Assembly (NCBI GenBank): GCA_963769905.1
Contig: CAVYNG010000001.1
Coordinates: forward strand, 868,001-932,000
From: Bog-756 sp963769905
GTDB lineage: Bacteria; Actinomycetota; Acidimicrobiia; Acidimicrobiales; RAAP-2
DNA: 64,000 bases
Direction: 5' to 3'
Shown here: positions 17,685 to 27,820 of the stretch, piece by piece
How the letters are laid out: each line of letters begins with the position of its first letter
Position numbering within the stretch: the first letter of the stretch is position 1
Translations under genes and position numbers: made by a program
Notes under the pieces: model-generated
Database searches by the model: none
What the model was told of the DNA's origin: nothing
What the model saw: only the letters and a program-made list of their open reading frames with translations

Positions 17685-19322
17685 ATGACCCGATCCCGAT
17701 CGCTCGCCCTGGCAACCCTTCTCTTCGTCCTCTTCCTGACCTTCCTCGACAACACCATCGTGACGGTGGTTCTGGCCAACGTGCAGAGCGAACTGCACGC
17801 CTCGGTAACCCAGCTGCAGTGGGTGGTGAACGGCTACGCCCTGACCTTTGCCGGCCTGATGCTGAGCTTCGGCACTGTTGGCGATCTCTTCGGCCGCAAG
17901 AAGGTGATGCTGACCGGTGTGGCCGTGTTCTGTGCGGGCTCGGTGATAGCCGCGGTCGCCCCCGACACCGACGTTCTGATCGCCGGCCGCGTGGTCATGG
18001 GCATCGGGGCGGCGGCCTCGGAGCCGGGAACCTTGTCGATGATCCGGCATCTCTACCCCGACCGGTCCGAGCGAGCACGCTCTCTCGGCATTTGGGCTGC
18101 CGTCTCGAGCCTCGGCCTGGCACTTGGTCCGTTGATCGGCGGCCTCCTGGTCTTCGGATGGTCGTGGCGGGCGATCTTCTGGTTCAACGTCTTCTTCGGC
18201 ATCGTGGCCTTCGCCGGTGCCGCGCTCGAGCTACCCGAGAGCTCCGATCCGGTCAGCGCGCGATTCGACATCCCGGGTTTCCTACTCGGGGCCATGGCGC
18301 TTGGATCTCTGACCTTTGCCATCATTCTGGGCGAGACCGAGGGCTACCGAACGTGGTGGATCGACCTGCTCTTCCTCTTCGCGTTGGTCGCGGCGATCAC
18401 TTTCGTACTGGCCGAGCTGCGAAGTTCGAATCCGGTCCTCAACGTCCGCTACTTCAAACGACCCACCTTTGCCACGTCGAGCATCATCGCCTTCACCGCG
18501 TACTTCGGGACCTTCGCCGTCTTCTTCATGGTGGCTCTGTATCTCCAGGTCGTGGTCGGTGTTTCGCCACTGGGCCTCGCCTTGGACTTCGTCCCGCTGG
18601 CCGTTGGGATGGTGGCTTCCTCTCTGTTCACCGGTCGCTGGGTCGCGGCATGGGGCCCCCGTATCCCCATGGCCACGGGATGCCTGCTGGCCGGCGTCGG
18701 GATCCTCCTCACCAACTCCATGGTCACCCCCCACGTCGGTATCGGTGAGATCGGATGGACCATGTTCTTGGCCGGAGTCGGCGTGGGAATGGCCATGGTG
18801 CCAGTGACCTCTGCCGCGCTGGGATCGATCCCACCCCAGCACTCGGGCATGGCGGCGTCCACCACCAATACCTTCCGGGAGCTCGGTGCGGTCGTCGGCG
18901 TGGCCGTGCTGGGATCAATCGTCAACGGGCAGCTGACCGTCAACCTCGTCCAGCGCCTCACCGCCGTCGGCATCCCCAAGTCCTTCCAGTCACTCGTCGT
19001 GAGCGCCGTCACCACCGGCACCTACAAGAGTCAGGCCAAAACTGCCACGGCCAAGAGCCCGGCAATCACCCACATCGTGAACGAGGTGATCTCGGCCGCC
19101 TACGGCGCTTTTGGCCACGGTCTCAACATCTCGCTCAATATCGCGGGTGGTCTCCTCCTGGGGTCGGCCGTCCTAGCACTGGCGACTGTCTACGGTCGAC
19201 GGGTCCACTTCGAGCGGGTCAACTCGGAGGAAGGTCACCTACTGCATCTGTCGGTGGAAGGCGAGCCTGGGATGGCGGTAGAGGGCGTATCGGGGTTGGT
19301 CGGGCCTGCCGGCGCTTCCTAG
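17685..19322 (+). CDS. MFS drug exporter, DHA2 (14-helix) type
   Basis: 545 residues. FLDNTIVTVVLANVQ opens helix 1 (the typical D-N-T-I motif of QacA/EmrB-like pumps). GDLFGRKKVM is motif A, and GRVVMGIGAAASEPGTLS and GIWAAVSSLGLALGPLIGG carry the motif C-like segment. A long loop of about 50 residues rich in Lys and Thr precedes the last helix. I chose the ATG at 17685 with GGAAGG upstream. It follows the TetR frame by 145 bases and may belong to the same efflux locus. Confidence 0.87.
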   Translation: MTRSRSLALATLLFVLFLTFLDNTIVTVVLANVQSELHASVTQLQWVVNGYALTFAGLMLSFGTVGDLFGRKKVMLTGVAVFCAGSVIAAVAPDTDVLIAGRVVMGIGAAASEPGTLSMIRHLYPDRSERARSLGIWAAVSSLGLALGPLIGGLLVFGWSWRAIFWFNVFFGIVAFAGAALELPESSDPVSARFDIPGFLLGAMALGSLTFAIILGETEGYRTWWIDLLFLFALVAAITFVLAELRSSNPVLNVRYFKRPTFATSSIIAFTAYFGTFAVFFMVALYLQVVVGVSPLGLALDFVPLAVGMVASSLFTGRWVAAWGPRIPMATGCLLAGVGILLTNSMVTPHVGIGEIGWTMFLAGVGVGMAMVPVTSAALGSIPPQHSGMAASTTNTFRELGAVVGVAVLGSIVNGQLTVNLVQRLTAVGIPKSFQSLVVSAVTTGTYKSQAKTATAKSPAITHIVNEVISAAYGAFGHGLNISLNIAGGLLLGSAVLALATVYGRRVHFERVNSEEGHLLHLSVEGEPGMAVEGVSGLVGPAGAS

Positions 19323-19413
19323 TCCAAGCCAATGCGAAGAACCGAACAGCAACGATTACGGGCAACGAGACCGCAGCAGGGTTCCCGTCCCAACCGGCGG
19401 ACTTCGCCGGGAG

Positions 19414-21243
19414 TCAGCTCCCGGTCTTACGGATATGGCCGCGCTGGCGTGCCCTCGCTGCTCGGTCGAGCACTCGCTTCCTCAACCTGAACGCCTGGGG
19501 CGTCACCTCGACGCACTCGTCGTCCGTGATGAACTCGAGCGCCTGCTCCAGTGAGAGCTGAACCGCCGGTGTGAGCCGGATCGCATCGTCGGCTCGCGCG
19601 GCCCGGATGTTCGTCTGCTTCTTCTCCCGGGTCGCGTTCACGTCCATCTCCTCGTCGCGGGCGTTCTCGCCGATGATCATGCCTTCGTAGACCTCGCTGC
19701 CCGGCCCGATAAGCAGGAGGCCGCGCTCTTGGAGACTCATCAGCGAATAGCCGGTCGCGAGACCTCGGCGGTCGGCGACCATCGACCCGTTGCGCCTGGT
19801 CCGGAGCTCGCCATGCCACGGCTCCCAACTGTCGAACACGTGATGGAGCACTCCGGTCCCGCGCGTCTCGGTAAGGAACTCGGAGCGAAAGCCGACCAGC
19901 CCGCGCGCGGGTACCCGATAGTCCATCCGGACCCATCCGGTTCCGTGATTGACCATCCCGATCAGCGCCCCCCGGCGCAACGCCATCAGTTGGGTGACCA
20001 CGCCGAGGTAGTCGTCGGGCGAGTCGATCGCCACCCGCTCCACGGGTTCGTGAACCACGCCGTCGATCTCGCGGATGACCACCTGGGGTTTCCCCACGGT
20101 CATCTCGAAGCCCTCCCGGCGCATCGTCTCGACCAGCACGGCCAACTGGAGTTCGCCTCGGCCCTGCACCTCCCAGGTGTCGGGCCGCTCGGTGGGCAGC
20201 ACCCGGATCGACACGTTGCCGATCAACTCGGATTCCAGACGGGCGAGGATCTGGCGGGCGGTCAGCTTGCTCCCCTCGGTACCGGACAGCGGAGAGGTGT
20301 TCACGCCGATGGTCATCGAGAGGCTCGGCTCGTCGACGACGATGGCCGGGAGCGGTCTCGGGTCGTCAGGGTCGGTGAGCGTCTCCCCGATGGTTACTTC
20401 AGCGATCCCGGCGACCGCCGCGATCTCGCCCGGTCCGGCCTCCTCGGCCTCGACCCGGTCCAGCGCGTCGGTGAGATAGAGCTCGGTGAGCTTCACCCGC
20501 TCCACAGTGCCGTCGAGCCGACACCAGCCGACGGTCTCGCCCTTCCTGAGTGTTCCGTTTTGGACGCGACAGATGGCGAGTCGCCCGACGTAGGGCGACG
20601 CGTCGAGGTTGGCGACGAGAGCCTGTAGAGGCGCGTCCGGGTCGAACTGAGGCGGTGGGACGTGCTCGACGATGGTCCGGAAGAGAGGCTCGAGGTCGGT
20701 GCCCTCCCGCTCGCGATCGGTCGATACCCACCCCGCTCTTGCGTTGGCATAGAGGATGGGGAAAGCGATCTGATCTTCGGTCGCGTCGAGGTCGAGGAAC
20801 AGCTCCTCGACCGCGTGGACGACCTCGCCGATACGCGCGTCTCCACGGTCGACCTTGTTGACGACGACCACCACCGGTAGATCGGCCTCGAGCGCCTTGC
20901 GGAGGACGAACCGGGTCTGGGGGAGCGGTCCTTCGGAGGCGTCCACGAGAAGGAGGACCCCGTCGACCATGGTGAGCCCCCGCTCGACCTCGCCGCCGAA
21001 ATCCACGTGGCCCGGAGTGTCGACGATGTTGAAGGTGGTTCCGGCGTGCCGGATGGTTGTGTTCTTGGCGAGGATTGTGATGCCCTTCTCGCGCTCGAGA
21101 TCTCCCGAGTCGAGCACCCGCTCGTCGACGGCCTCGTTCGCCCGGAAGGCGCCGGAGTGCCAGAGCATGGCGTCGACCAAGGTTGTTTTGCCGTGGTCGA
21201 CGTGGGCGACGATGGCCACGTTTCGGATGTCACCGCGGGTCAT
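19414..21243 (-). CDS. typA: Ribosome-associated GTPase TypA/BipA
   Basis: 609 residues, normal for the family. G1 is AHVDHGKTTLVDAML, followed by EKGITI (switch I), DTPGHVDFGGEVER and NKVDRGDAR. The C-terminal half has the EF-G-like domains and the conserved VEVTPQAFRLRKRVLD tail. TypA binds the ribosome and is needed for growth under stress or cold. A GTG nine bases upstream is an alternative start; neither has a clear ribosome-binding site. It is a housekeeping gene among exporters and is convergent with the upstream MFS gene. Confidence 0.93.
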   Translation of the reverse strand: MTRGDIRNVAIVAHVDHGKTTLVDAMLWHSGAFRANEAVDERVLDSGDLEREKGITILAKNTTIRHAGTTFNIVDTPGHVDFGGEVERGLTMVDGVLLLVDASEGPLPQTRFVLRKALEADLPVVVVVNKVDRGDARIGEVVHAVEELFLDLDATEDQIAFPILYANARAGWVSTDREREGTDLEPLFRTIVEHVPPPQFDPDAPLQALVANLDASPYVGRLAICRVQNGTLRKGETVGWCRLDGTVERVKLTELYLTDALDRVEAEEAGPGEIAAVAGIAEVTIGETLTDPDDPRPLPAIVVDEPSLSMTIGVNTSPLSGTEGSKLTARQILARLESELIGNVSIRVLPTERPDTWEVQGRGELQLAVLVETMRREGFEMTVGKPQVVIREIDGVVHEPVERVAIDSPDDYLGVVTQLMALRRGALIGMVNHGTGWVRMDYRVPARGLVGFRSEFLTETRGTGVLHHVFDSWEPWHGELRTRRNGSMVADRRGLATGYSLMSLQERGLLLIGPGSEVYEGMIIGENARDEEMDVNATREKKQTNIRAARADDAIRLTPAVQLSLEQALEFITDDECVEVTPQAFRLRKRVLDRAARARQRGHIRKTGS

Positions 21244-21513
21244 CAGGGGCACGAGATGGGGAGGCTAGCCGCCTGTTCCTCGAACTAGTCGGCGTCCTGT
21301 CCTGGTCAGGGGCTCGGAGGACGTTTTCGGCACCCACAACATCGGGCCATCGCCTCCGGCGACGGCATGACGCTGGCTGTGCTTGCCCAGACACTGGTGC
21401 ATGCCTCGGCGTCGGAGGTGACCTTCGGCACCGGAGATGGTCAAATGACTGCAACAACCTCCGAACCAGCGTGAAGTCGGACGGAAGTCCCCTCTGGCAC
21501 AGACGGAGCAACC

Positions 21514-23076
21514 ATGACCACGTTGATGACGATGGAGCACGCGGGTGGGGAGGGGACCCCGGTCGATGCTGCCAACTACAGCCGGCGGTGGTGGATCCTC
21601 GCTGTGCTGGGGATGGCCCAGTTGATGGTCATTCTCGACAGCACCATCGTCAACATCGCCCTCCCCACTGCTCAACACGATCTGCATTTCTCCAACGCCG
21701 ATCGGCAGTGGATCATCACTGCGTATTCACTCGCCTTCGGCAGTTTGCTCCTCCTCGGTGGCCGCATCGGGGACATGGTCGGACGCAAGCGGGCCCTCAT
21801 CGTCGGACTGGTCGGGCTTCGCTGTGGCCTCTGCCATCGGCGGGTTCTCGGTCGACTTCGCGATGCTGGTCATCGCTCGGACCGTCCAGGGCGCATTCGG
21901 CGCGTTGCTCGCACCCTCGGTACTGGCCCTCTTGACCACCACCTTCACTGATCCGGGGGAGCGTGGCCAGGCCTTCGGAATCTACGGCGCCATCGCTGGC
22001 GCGGGCGGCGCGCTCGGGACTCCTGCTCGGCGGCATCCTCACCTCGTACGCCTCATGGCGATGGACGCTCTTCGTCAACCTCGTGTTTGCCGTCGCCGCG
22101 ACCGCGGGCGCTCTGCTCTGGTTGAAGAAGGACGAGGGCGCTGACCGCGATCCGTTGGATCTGCCCGGCCTCTTTCTCGTCGCTGGCGGTCTGTTCTGCC
22201 TCGTGTTCGGTTTCTCCCATGCCGAGACCACGGCGTGGAGCAATCCCTTCACAATTGGGTTCCTCGTAGCCGGGTTGGTCCTCCTTGCGGAATTCGCCTA
22301 TTTCGAGACCAGGGTCAAGTACCCGCTGCTCCCACCCCGGGTCGTGCGCAACCGAACGCGGGGCGGATCCGTCTTGGCCATGCTGTTCGCCAGTATCGGA
22401 CTCTTCGGTGTGTTCTTGTTCTTGACCTACTACCTACAAGGCACTTTGGGGTTCAGCCCGGTGAAAACCGGCGTCGCCTTCCTCCCCCTGGTGGCTGCGT
22501 TGGCCGCGACGGCTCAGGTGTCCAATCGCATCCTCCTACCCCACTTCGGACCCAAGCCCATCGAGCCAATCGGGTTGCTCGTGTCTGCCGCAGCGCTGTT
22601 CGGGCTCCATCTCGTGGGGTTTGCACTCTTCCTACGCCAGCCACGTGCTTCCCTATCTCCTCGTGCTGGGAATCGGGTTCGGATTGAGCGTCGCCCCCGC
22701 CTTCAGCACCGGCACCCTCGGGTTGATGCCCAAAGACGCCGGCGTCGGATCGGCCACGCTCAACACGGCCCAACAGGTTGGGGGGTCTATCGGCACGTCG
22801 CTGCTCAACACGCTCGCCGCCGCCGCCGCCTCTTCCTACCTCGTCGGCCGCGCGGTGACCCCAGCCAATCTTCAGGCTGCCCTGCTCCATAGCTACACCA
22901 CAGCGTTCCTGTGGTCCTCCCTCATCTTCGTGGCCGGGGCGGTCGTCGCCGGATTGGTGCTGCAACGCGGCAACCTGACGTCGCTTGCTTCCGAACCTCA
23001 GATCACGAAGGTCGCCGCTGGACCCGAGGAACCACCTCGAATCCACATCTGCCGCGTGCGGGTGGCTTGTCGATGA
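21514..23076 (+). pseudogene. MFS drug exporter, three single-base frameshifts
   Basis: Four successive frame segments assemble into one DHA2-type exporter of about 520 residues. It starts at an ATG with GGAG upstream (ILDSTIVNIALPTAQ, GRIGDMVGRKRAL), continues with IARTVQGAFGALLAPS, then GGILTSYASWRW and FLTYYLQGTLGF, and ends with GFGLSVAPAFSTGTLG. Each break is explained by one extra G in a G run: 21814-21816, 22016-22018 and 22616-22619. Outside those points the protein is intact, so this is either very recent decay or systematic sequence error. Confidence 0.8.
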
Positions 23077-23163
23077 ATCATCTGCTCCGCCGACATCGAT
23101 GGACCCGGTCTCCTGAGAGCGTGGAGGCCGAGGATCCCATCAGGTGAGGTCACCCGCGAGTCG

Positions 23164-23365
23164 GTGCTCACCGATGAGTCCTTCCGCGACGGCTCCCGCC
23201 TCTTCCACATCGGGATCGTCCGGCAGCACAAAGGTAAAGCGGCTCCGGCTCTACGTCGCCGGCCTCCACGTTCGGGTCCTCACCTGCGGCGGGAGCTTGC
23301 TGCGGCCCTCACGCTCGACAGCTCGCGCGCCTGTTGGGCGTCCCACGAGGATCCGCGACATCACA
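23164..23365 (+). pseudogene. Decayed 3' end of an IS481-type transposase
   Basis: Across two frames the sequence encodes SRLFHIGIVRQHKG, RLRLYVAGLHVRVLTCGG and LTLDSSRA. These correspond to the C-terminus of the IS481 transposase at 58439-59633 (RLFHIAIGRRWKG, IRLYVADLDVRIV, LTLDTTRT). The similarity continues into the terminal repeat (ATCCGCGACATCACA at about 23350) and a few bases beyond. Only the last 200 bases remain. The stretch from here to 23851 has no supported gene; it holds a hairpin-rich segment at about 23450-23560. Confidence 0.65.
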
Positions 23366-23851
23366 GTCAGCGGGTACCGACAAAACCATCTTCACCTGGA
23401 CCCAGGCACCCTGAATCGAACCCGTCTTCCACGCGAAAGACTGCGGAAGGACAGCGCCATGGCAAAAGCTTCGTCGTGCGAGACCGATCGACGAAAGTCC
23501 TCCTCCGGTCACCGGGATAACGCTTTCGGCACCCACAGGTACGGCAATACCAAGTTCGAGAGCCGCCCCGGACGCTTTTGCGAGCCGGGCAGTTGCGTTC
23601 AACACCTCCCAGGTTGCATCTGGCCCAGTGCGCGTCCGTCTCTATTGCAACCCCCTAGTCGCGGCCCCAAAACCCGCGTCGGAGGTCCTCAAAGGGTCGG
23701 GTGATCTCGGCTCCTCATCCCCATTTCTCAGCCGGAGGCAACCTATGTTGTCATTTTGGGCCGAATCACCTCAAGTTCTCGGCATCAATCCCGATAGTTC
23801 TATGACGGCCATGTCGGACCGTCATGAATTCTCATGGATTGGAGTGGGCGA

Positions 23852-24547
23852 ATGGAGTCGAAAGAGAGGGCACGCAAAAGTGGGCTGATCGCAGGTCTGG
23901 TCGCCGTAGCCGTCCTGGGCCTGACCGCTGCCGTCACCCTCGGTGTGACGACGTTCTCGGCCCAAGTCGGTGGCACAGGTAGCTTCCAGACGGGCACGCT
24001 GCTGCTCTCGAAGACCAACGCATCGGGCACCTGCCTCTCCAGCTCCAACGCTGCCGGCAGTATCACCACCAACATCAACAGTGCATGCCCAGGTAGCGAC
24101 CTCGGCGCGGGAACCACCAATGTTCCCCAAGTCAACCAGACGTCGACGGTGACGCTGACCAACCAGGGATCGATCAACTCCGCAAGCGGACTCACGCTCA
24201 CCGCTGGCGCGTGCTCGGCGGTCGCGGCGCCCTATGGGGCATCCGTGCTGAACCCGCTTTCATCGGGTAGCGATACCGCCGGTTTCTGCGGGAAGGTCGA
24301 CATCACCATCTACAACACGACGGCGGGGAAGTGCCTCTACCCGGCCAGCGCCGGTGCTTGCCCTGCACCCTCGAGCGCCAACACGCTCGTCACGTTGGCG
24401 TCGGCCAGCCCGTTCACCTTGGCTACCTCGTTGGCATCCGGCGCGAACATCGGACTCACGATCACAACGATGCTCGACGGGTCCGCCACCAACGCCGATC
24501 AAGGGCTTGCCGCCAATACGACGCTGACATATACCTTGGGTCAGTAG
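23852..24547 (+). CDS. TasA/camelysin-like exported protein with SipW-type signal peptide
   Basis: 231 residues. A basic start (ESKERARK), a hydrophobic helix at about 10-33, and then the SipW-type region FSAQVGGTGSFQTGTLLLS, where the camelysin/TasA family is cleaved. The mature part is Ser/Thr/Ala/Gly-rich with many short beta strands and six cysteines, likely forming a surface fibre or shell protein. The next gene has the same N-terminal pattern, and the third gene encodes the matching peptidase. The ATG chosen has GGAG upstream. TasA family members build biofilm fibres in Bacillus; that role here is inferred. Confidence 0.75.
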   Translation: MESKERARKSGLIAGLVAVAVLGLTAAVTLGVTTFSAQVGGTGSFQTGTLLLSKTNASGTCLSSSNAAGSITTNINSACPGSDLGAGTTNVPQVNQTSTVTLTNQGSINSASGLTLTAGACSAVAAPYGASVLNPLSSGSDTAGFCGKVDITIYNTTAGKCLYPASAGACPAPSSANTLVTLASASPFTLATSLASGANIGLTITTMLDGSATNADQGLAANTTLTYTLGQ

Positions 24548-24599
24548 GGCCGCTGAAATGCGACCCTGCGGAATCAGGGTCCCCTAGGCTCGCAGCCAC

Positions 24600-26759
24600 A
24601 TGAGAACGATATGGAACGGTCTGGCTCAGGGGAAACCCTGGGCCAGACCCCTTCTCGGGCCGCTTCTCGTGCTGGGGGTCCTTGGCCTCCTGAGCGGATC
24701 GTTCGCGGTCTGGGGTGCGGCGCTCTCAGGTCAGATCGCAGGAACCGGAACGTTCAGAAGCGGGACCCAGTTGCTCTCCGACACGATCGGGGGGACCAAC
24801 TGCCTCTCCTCGCCGAATTCGGTGGCCGGGATCGCCACCAACCAAGCCACCTGCACGACGTATCCGCTCTCGACCAGCGTGGGGACCTCAGGTACCACCA
24901 CCCTGGGCAAGCAAGGATCGGTGTCGCCGACCTCGGCATCGGTGGCAACCGGTGGCACCTGTGGCGTCCAGGAGTTTGCCGACACGTCGGCTACGGGGAC
25001 CAATACCGGCCTACCCCTCGGCGGTACGACTTACGGCGCCCCCGGCCCGAGTGCCTTCACCGGCGCTCCCACTTCTGTAGCTTTCGACGGGTCGACCGGC
25101 TGGGGCGAGACCCTCTCGGGTCTCACCATGCCCGCGAACTACACGCTGATGGCCTGGATCAAGCCGTCTGCACTGAACGGGGCCATCCTTGGGGCCACCA
25201 GCAACCAATCGAACGTGGCCGCGTCCAGTGCAGATCGGATGGTGTGGATCGACGCCGCCGGCCGATTGGACTTCGGTAACGATGTCACCACCTTGCGGGC
25301 AACCGCGGCCTCGGCGCTGTCGAGTGGCACGTGGTACTTCGTCGTCGCCACCAAGTCGACCACGACGGGAATGGCGCTCTACATCAACGGGCTATCCAAC
25401 AACACGAACGTCTCTGCTGGGGCGAAGGCCACCCTCAACTACACGGGCTACTGGCACCTCGGCTGGGGCGGCGCGGTCGGTTCAGCCTTCAACAACCTCC
25501 CCACAACGGACTTCTTCGCCGGTGACATCGCCGACGTGGCTGTGTTCCCGACCGCTCTCAGCGCTGCGACGGTGACAAACCTTTATGGCCAGACGACCCA
25601 GGCCGCCTTCTCGACCCAGGTTCTCGTCAACGCGCCGACCTCATACTGGCCCCTACAAGACACCGGTGCCTCCCTCTACACCGGCGCCATCGGCAACGTG
25701 GCGGCCAACAATGCCGGGACGAGCTACCGCGACTCGTCCAACAATCCGGGCACCAACACGGGGACAGGGGAGGGAGTCCTCGGCGTGGATGCGTCCGGCC
25801 CCATCGGCGACTCCGCGACGACCTTCAACGGGACCACCGGCTGGATCCAGACGGCCGTCGGAACGCCGACCCCGTTCTATGCGTCACCCGGACCACAGAC
25901 CTTCTCCGTTGGGGGATGGTTCAAGACGACGACCAGCGGGTCGATCATCGGCTTTACGACACTCCAGTCGAATGCCGCACCGGCCATGTGGGACCGACAC
26001 ATGTGGCTCGACCCGGCCGGACACGTCGTATTCGGCGTCTACCCGAACGCCGTCTTCGAGGTCAACAGCTCGGCGACGACTGCCAAGGACTACGCGGACG
26101 GCAACTGGCATTTCGCAGTCGCCACGGTCGCCCCGGTCTCGGCGACGGTCGGCACGGTCTTGCTCTATGTCGACGGCGTGCTCGTAGCCGGCTCGGTCGG
26201 AAACGAGACGATCACCGGCAGTGACCCGGCGCAGGTCTACGGCGGATGGTGGCACCTCGGCTGGTCGAATGCGAACAACGGATGGACCGACCCACCGACG
26301 AGCGGGTACTGGTCGGGCTCGCTCGGCCAGATCGCCGTGTTCCCGTCCGCGCTGACCGCGGCCAACGTCTCATCGCTGGACACCGCATCCTCGGCGTCCG
26401 CATACCTCAGCGCAGTCACCGGTGGTGTGGCGGCGTCCAACGCGTTCTGGCCGCTCGACGAGAAGGCCCAGCCAGCCTCTCCTCCCTGCACGTACATCGC
26501 GATGACGCTTCAGGCGGGCTCAGTGTGCGTGTATCCCGTTGCAACCGGTGCCTGCCCGACCGTTCCCCCGTCGAACTGGTTGTCGATGAGCTCACCCATC
26601 TCGACAACCCTGCCTGTTTTGACGTTCACGACTGCCGCATCGGGTTCTGTTCCCGCGGCCGCCGTGGGGCTCCATGTCTCTGTCCCGTGGGCGATCACGG
26701 ACTCGGCCAACGGCTTCTCGTCCCAGTTGAACCACAACTTGGGATACGTGCTGCTGTGA
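24600..26759 (+). CDS. Surface protein with two LamG/concanavalin-like domains and SipW-type signal
   Basis: 719 residues. The N-terminus has a basic tail, a hydrophobic helix (about 19-42) and the cleavage-region motif GTGTFRSGTQLLSD, the same pattern as the preceding gene. Two LamG-type beta-sandwich domains follow, at about 155-330 and 400-600. Both have the GWxxT...FxxxxWxK core, LYINGL/LYVDGVL strands, YWHLGWGG/WWHLGWSN and a final GDIADVAVFPTAL/GSLGQIAVFPSAL strand. A camelysin-like beta tail closes the protein. Such domains bind glycans or proteins. The stop overlaps the peptidase GTG start. Confidence 0.78.
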   Translation: MRTIWNGLAQGKPWARPLLGPLLVLGVLGLLSGSFAVWGAALSGQIAGTGTFRSGTQLLSDTIGGTNCLSSPNSVAGIATNQATCTTYPLSTSVGTSGTTTLGKQGSVSPTSASVATGGTCGVQEFADTSATGTNTGLPLGGTTYGAPGPSAFTGAPTSVAFDGSTGWGETLSGLTMPANYTLMAWIKPSALNGAILGATSNQSNVAASSADRMVWIDAAGRLDFGNDVTTLRATAASALSSGTWYFVVATKSTTTGMALYINGLSNNTNVSAGAKATLNYTGYWHLGWGGAVGSAFNNLPTTDFFAGDIADVAVFPTALSAATVTNLYGQTTQAAFSTQVLVNAPTSYWPLQDTGASLYTGAIGNVAANNAGTSYRDSSNNPGTNTGTGEGVLGVDASGPIGDSATTFNGTTGWIQTAVGTPTPFYASPGPQTFSVGGWFKTTTSGSIIGFTTLQSNAAPAMWDRHMWLDPAGHVVFGVYPNAVFEVNSSATTAKDYADGNWHFAVATVAPVSATVGTVLLYVDGVLVAGSVGNETITGSDPAQVYGGWWHLGWSNANNGWTDPPTSGYWSGSLGQIAVFPSALTAANVSSLDTASSASAYLSAVTGGVAASNAFWPLDEKAQPASPPCTYIAMTLQAGSVCVYPVATGACPTVPPSNWLSMSSPISTTLPVLTFTTAASGSVPAAAVGLHVSVPWAITDSANGFSSQLNHNLGYVLL

Positions 26760-27820
26760 GCCCCTCGACGCCGGTCGAAGTGGGCCCGACGGAGGATCGG
26801 GGGCTCTCGGAGGAAGGCGCAGTCGACTATGACGCTGTCGTCACGGCTAGCACCAACGGCAAGGACGGTGCGGAGCGTTCGACACGGCGGAAAGCCCGGC
26901 ATTGGCTTGCGTTGTGCCTCTCGGCTGCACTCATCGCGCTCGCTCTGACCTGGGCGGGCTGGCTCATTTCAGGGGGCAGGCTGTTCATGGTCGGCTCCCC
27001 GTCGATGGGCATGGTCGCACCCGTCGGGTCCCTGGTCGCCACGCAACCGTTGGCGAAATCAGACCACTTGCACAAGGGCGAGCTCGTGCTGTTCGAGCCG
27101 CGTCCGGGTCATTCGCTCAGCTACGTGCACCGCATCTATGAAGTGCTCCCGCGCGGCCGCTATCTGACCAAGGGTGATCTGAACCAGGCACCCGATCCGT
27201 GGGTGATCACCCGCGGTGACGTCATCGGGACACCGGAGGCGATCATCCCGGCGATCGGTTGGATCGATACGTGGGCGACTTGGCTGTTCTTCGGCGCTGC
27301 CATTCTGCTCACCGCCACCCTCTTTCTCGGAAGGCGCTACCGGCGTTGGCTGCTCGCCCTTGGACCAGTGGTGCTCTTCGCTGTCCCTCTCCTGAAGTAC
27401 CGCCCGCTCATCGGGGGGTTTCTCGATGGATCGGGCAAACGGGGTCACGTGATCACAACCAAAATCATCGATACGGGCATCCTGCCCGTCCATTTTTCGC
27501 CGGCACTCGGTCACTCGGTCTATGCGGCCCCAGGGCAGGAAGTCATCGTCGCCGGCTTGGCGCCGAAGCACGGCTCGACTCTGGACATCAGGATCAGCGC
27601 TGCCCTTCCGTGGTGGGGCTGGTTGTTGGTCATCGCGACATGCTTCGTTCCACTGATGCTGATGGCTATCGACTACTGGCTCAGACAGCCGTTGAAGTCA
27701 GCTCCAGACGCTTCCGTCGGGGACGAACCGTCGGAGTCATCGAAGGCGGAGACGCCCGATCGACTCATCCAAGCCCAGCTTCGCTTGGATCTCAGAACGG
27801 CTTCTGAATTGGACCCTTGA
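26756..27820 (+). CDS. sipW: SipW-type (ER/archaeal-like) signal peptidase I
   Basis: 354 residues. A 50-residue cytoplasmic tail precedes a helix (51-71). Then come Ser83 in SPSM, His125 in YVHRIYEV and Asp141 in TKGDLNQAPD, the Ser-His-Asp arrangement of SipW/ER peptidases rather than the Ser-Lys dyad of ordinary bacterial LepB. Two further helices, an exported beta domain of about 90 residues, and a last helix with acidic tail make it longer than Bacillus SipW (190). The GTG start overlaps the LamG gene stop, so export substrate and peptidase are co-translated. It likely matures the two preceding products. Confidence 0.82.
   Translation: MSPSTPVEVGPTEDRGLSEEGAVDYDAVVTASTNGKDGAERSTRRKARHWLALCLSAALIALALTWAGWLISGGRLFMVGSPSMGMVAPVGSLVATQPLAKSDHLHKGELVLFEPRPGHSLSYVHRIYEVLPRGRYLTKGDLNQAPDPWVITRGDVIGTPEAIIPAIGWIDTWATWLFFGAAILLTATLFLGRRYRRWLLALGPVVLFAVPLLKYRPLIGGFLDGSGKRGHVITTKIIDTGILPVHFSPALGHSVYAAPGQEVIVAGLAPKHGSTLDIRISAALPWWGWLLVIATCFVPLMLMAIDYWLRQPLKSAPDASVGDEPSESSKAETPDRLIQAQLRLDLRTASELDP

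Noticed and set aside
23395..23430. tRNA-like T-arm (reverse of GAATCGAACCC)
   Set aside because: No acceptor stem, anticodon arm or D-arm can be folded around it.
23450..23540. Possible c-di-GMP (GEMM) riboswitch upstream of the TasA-like gene
   Set aside because: GGCAAAAGC and GACGAAAGTC only loosely resemble the GEMM core; the expected paired helices and receptor are not there.
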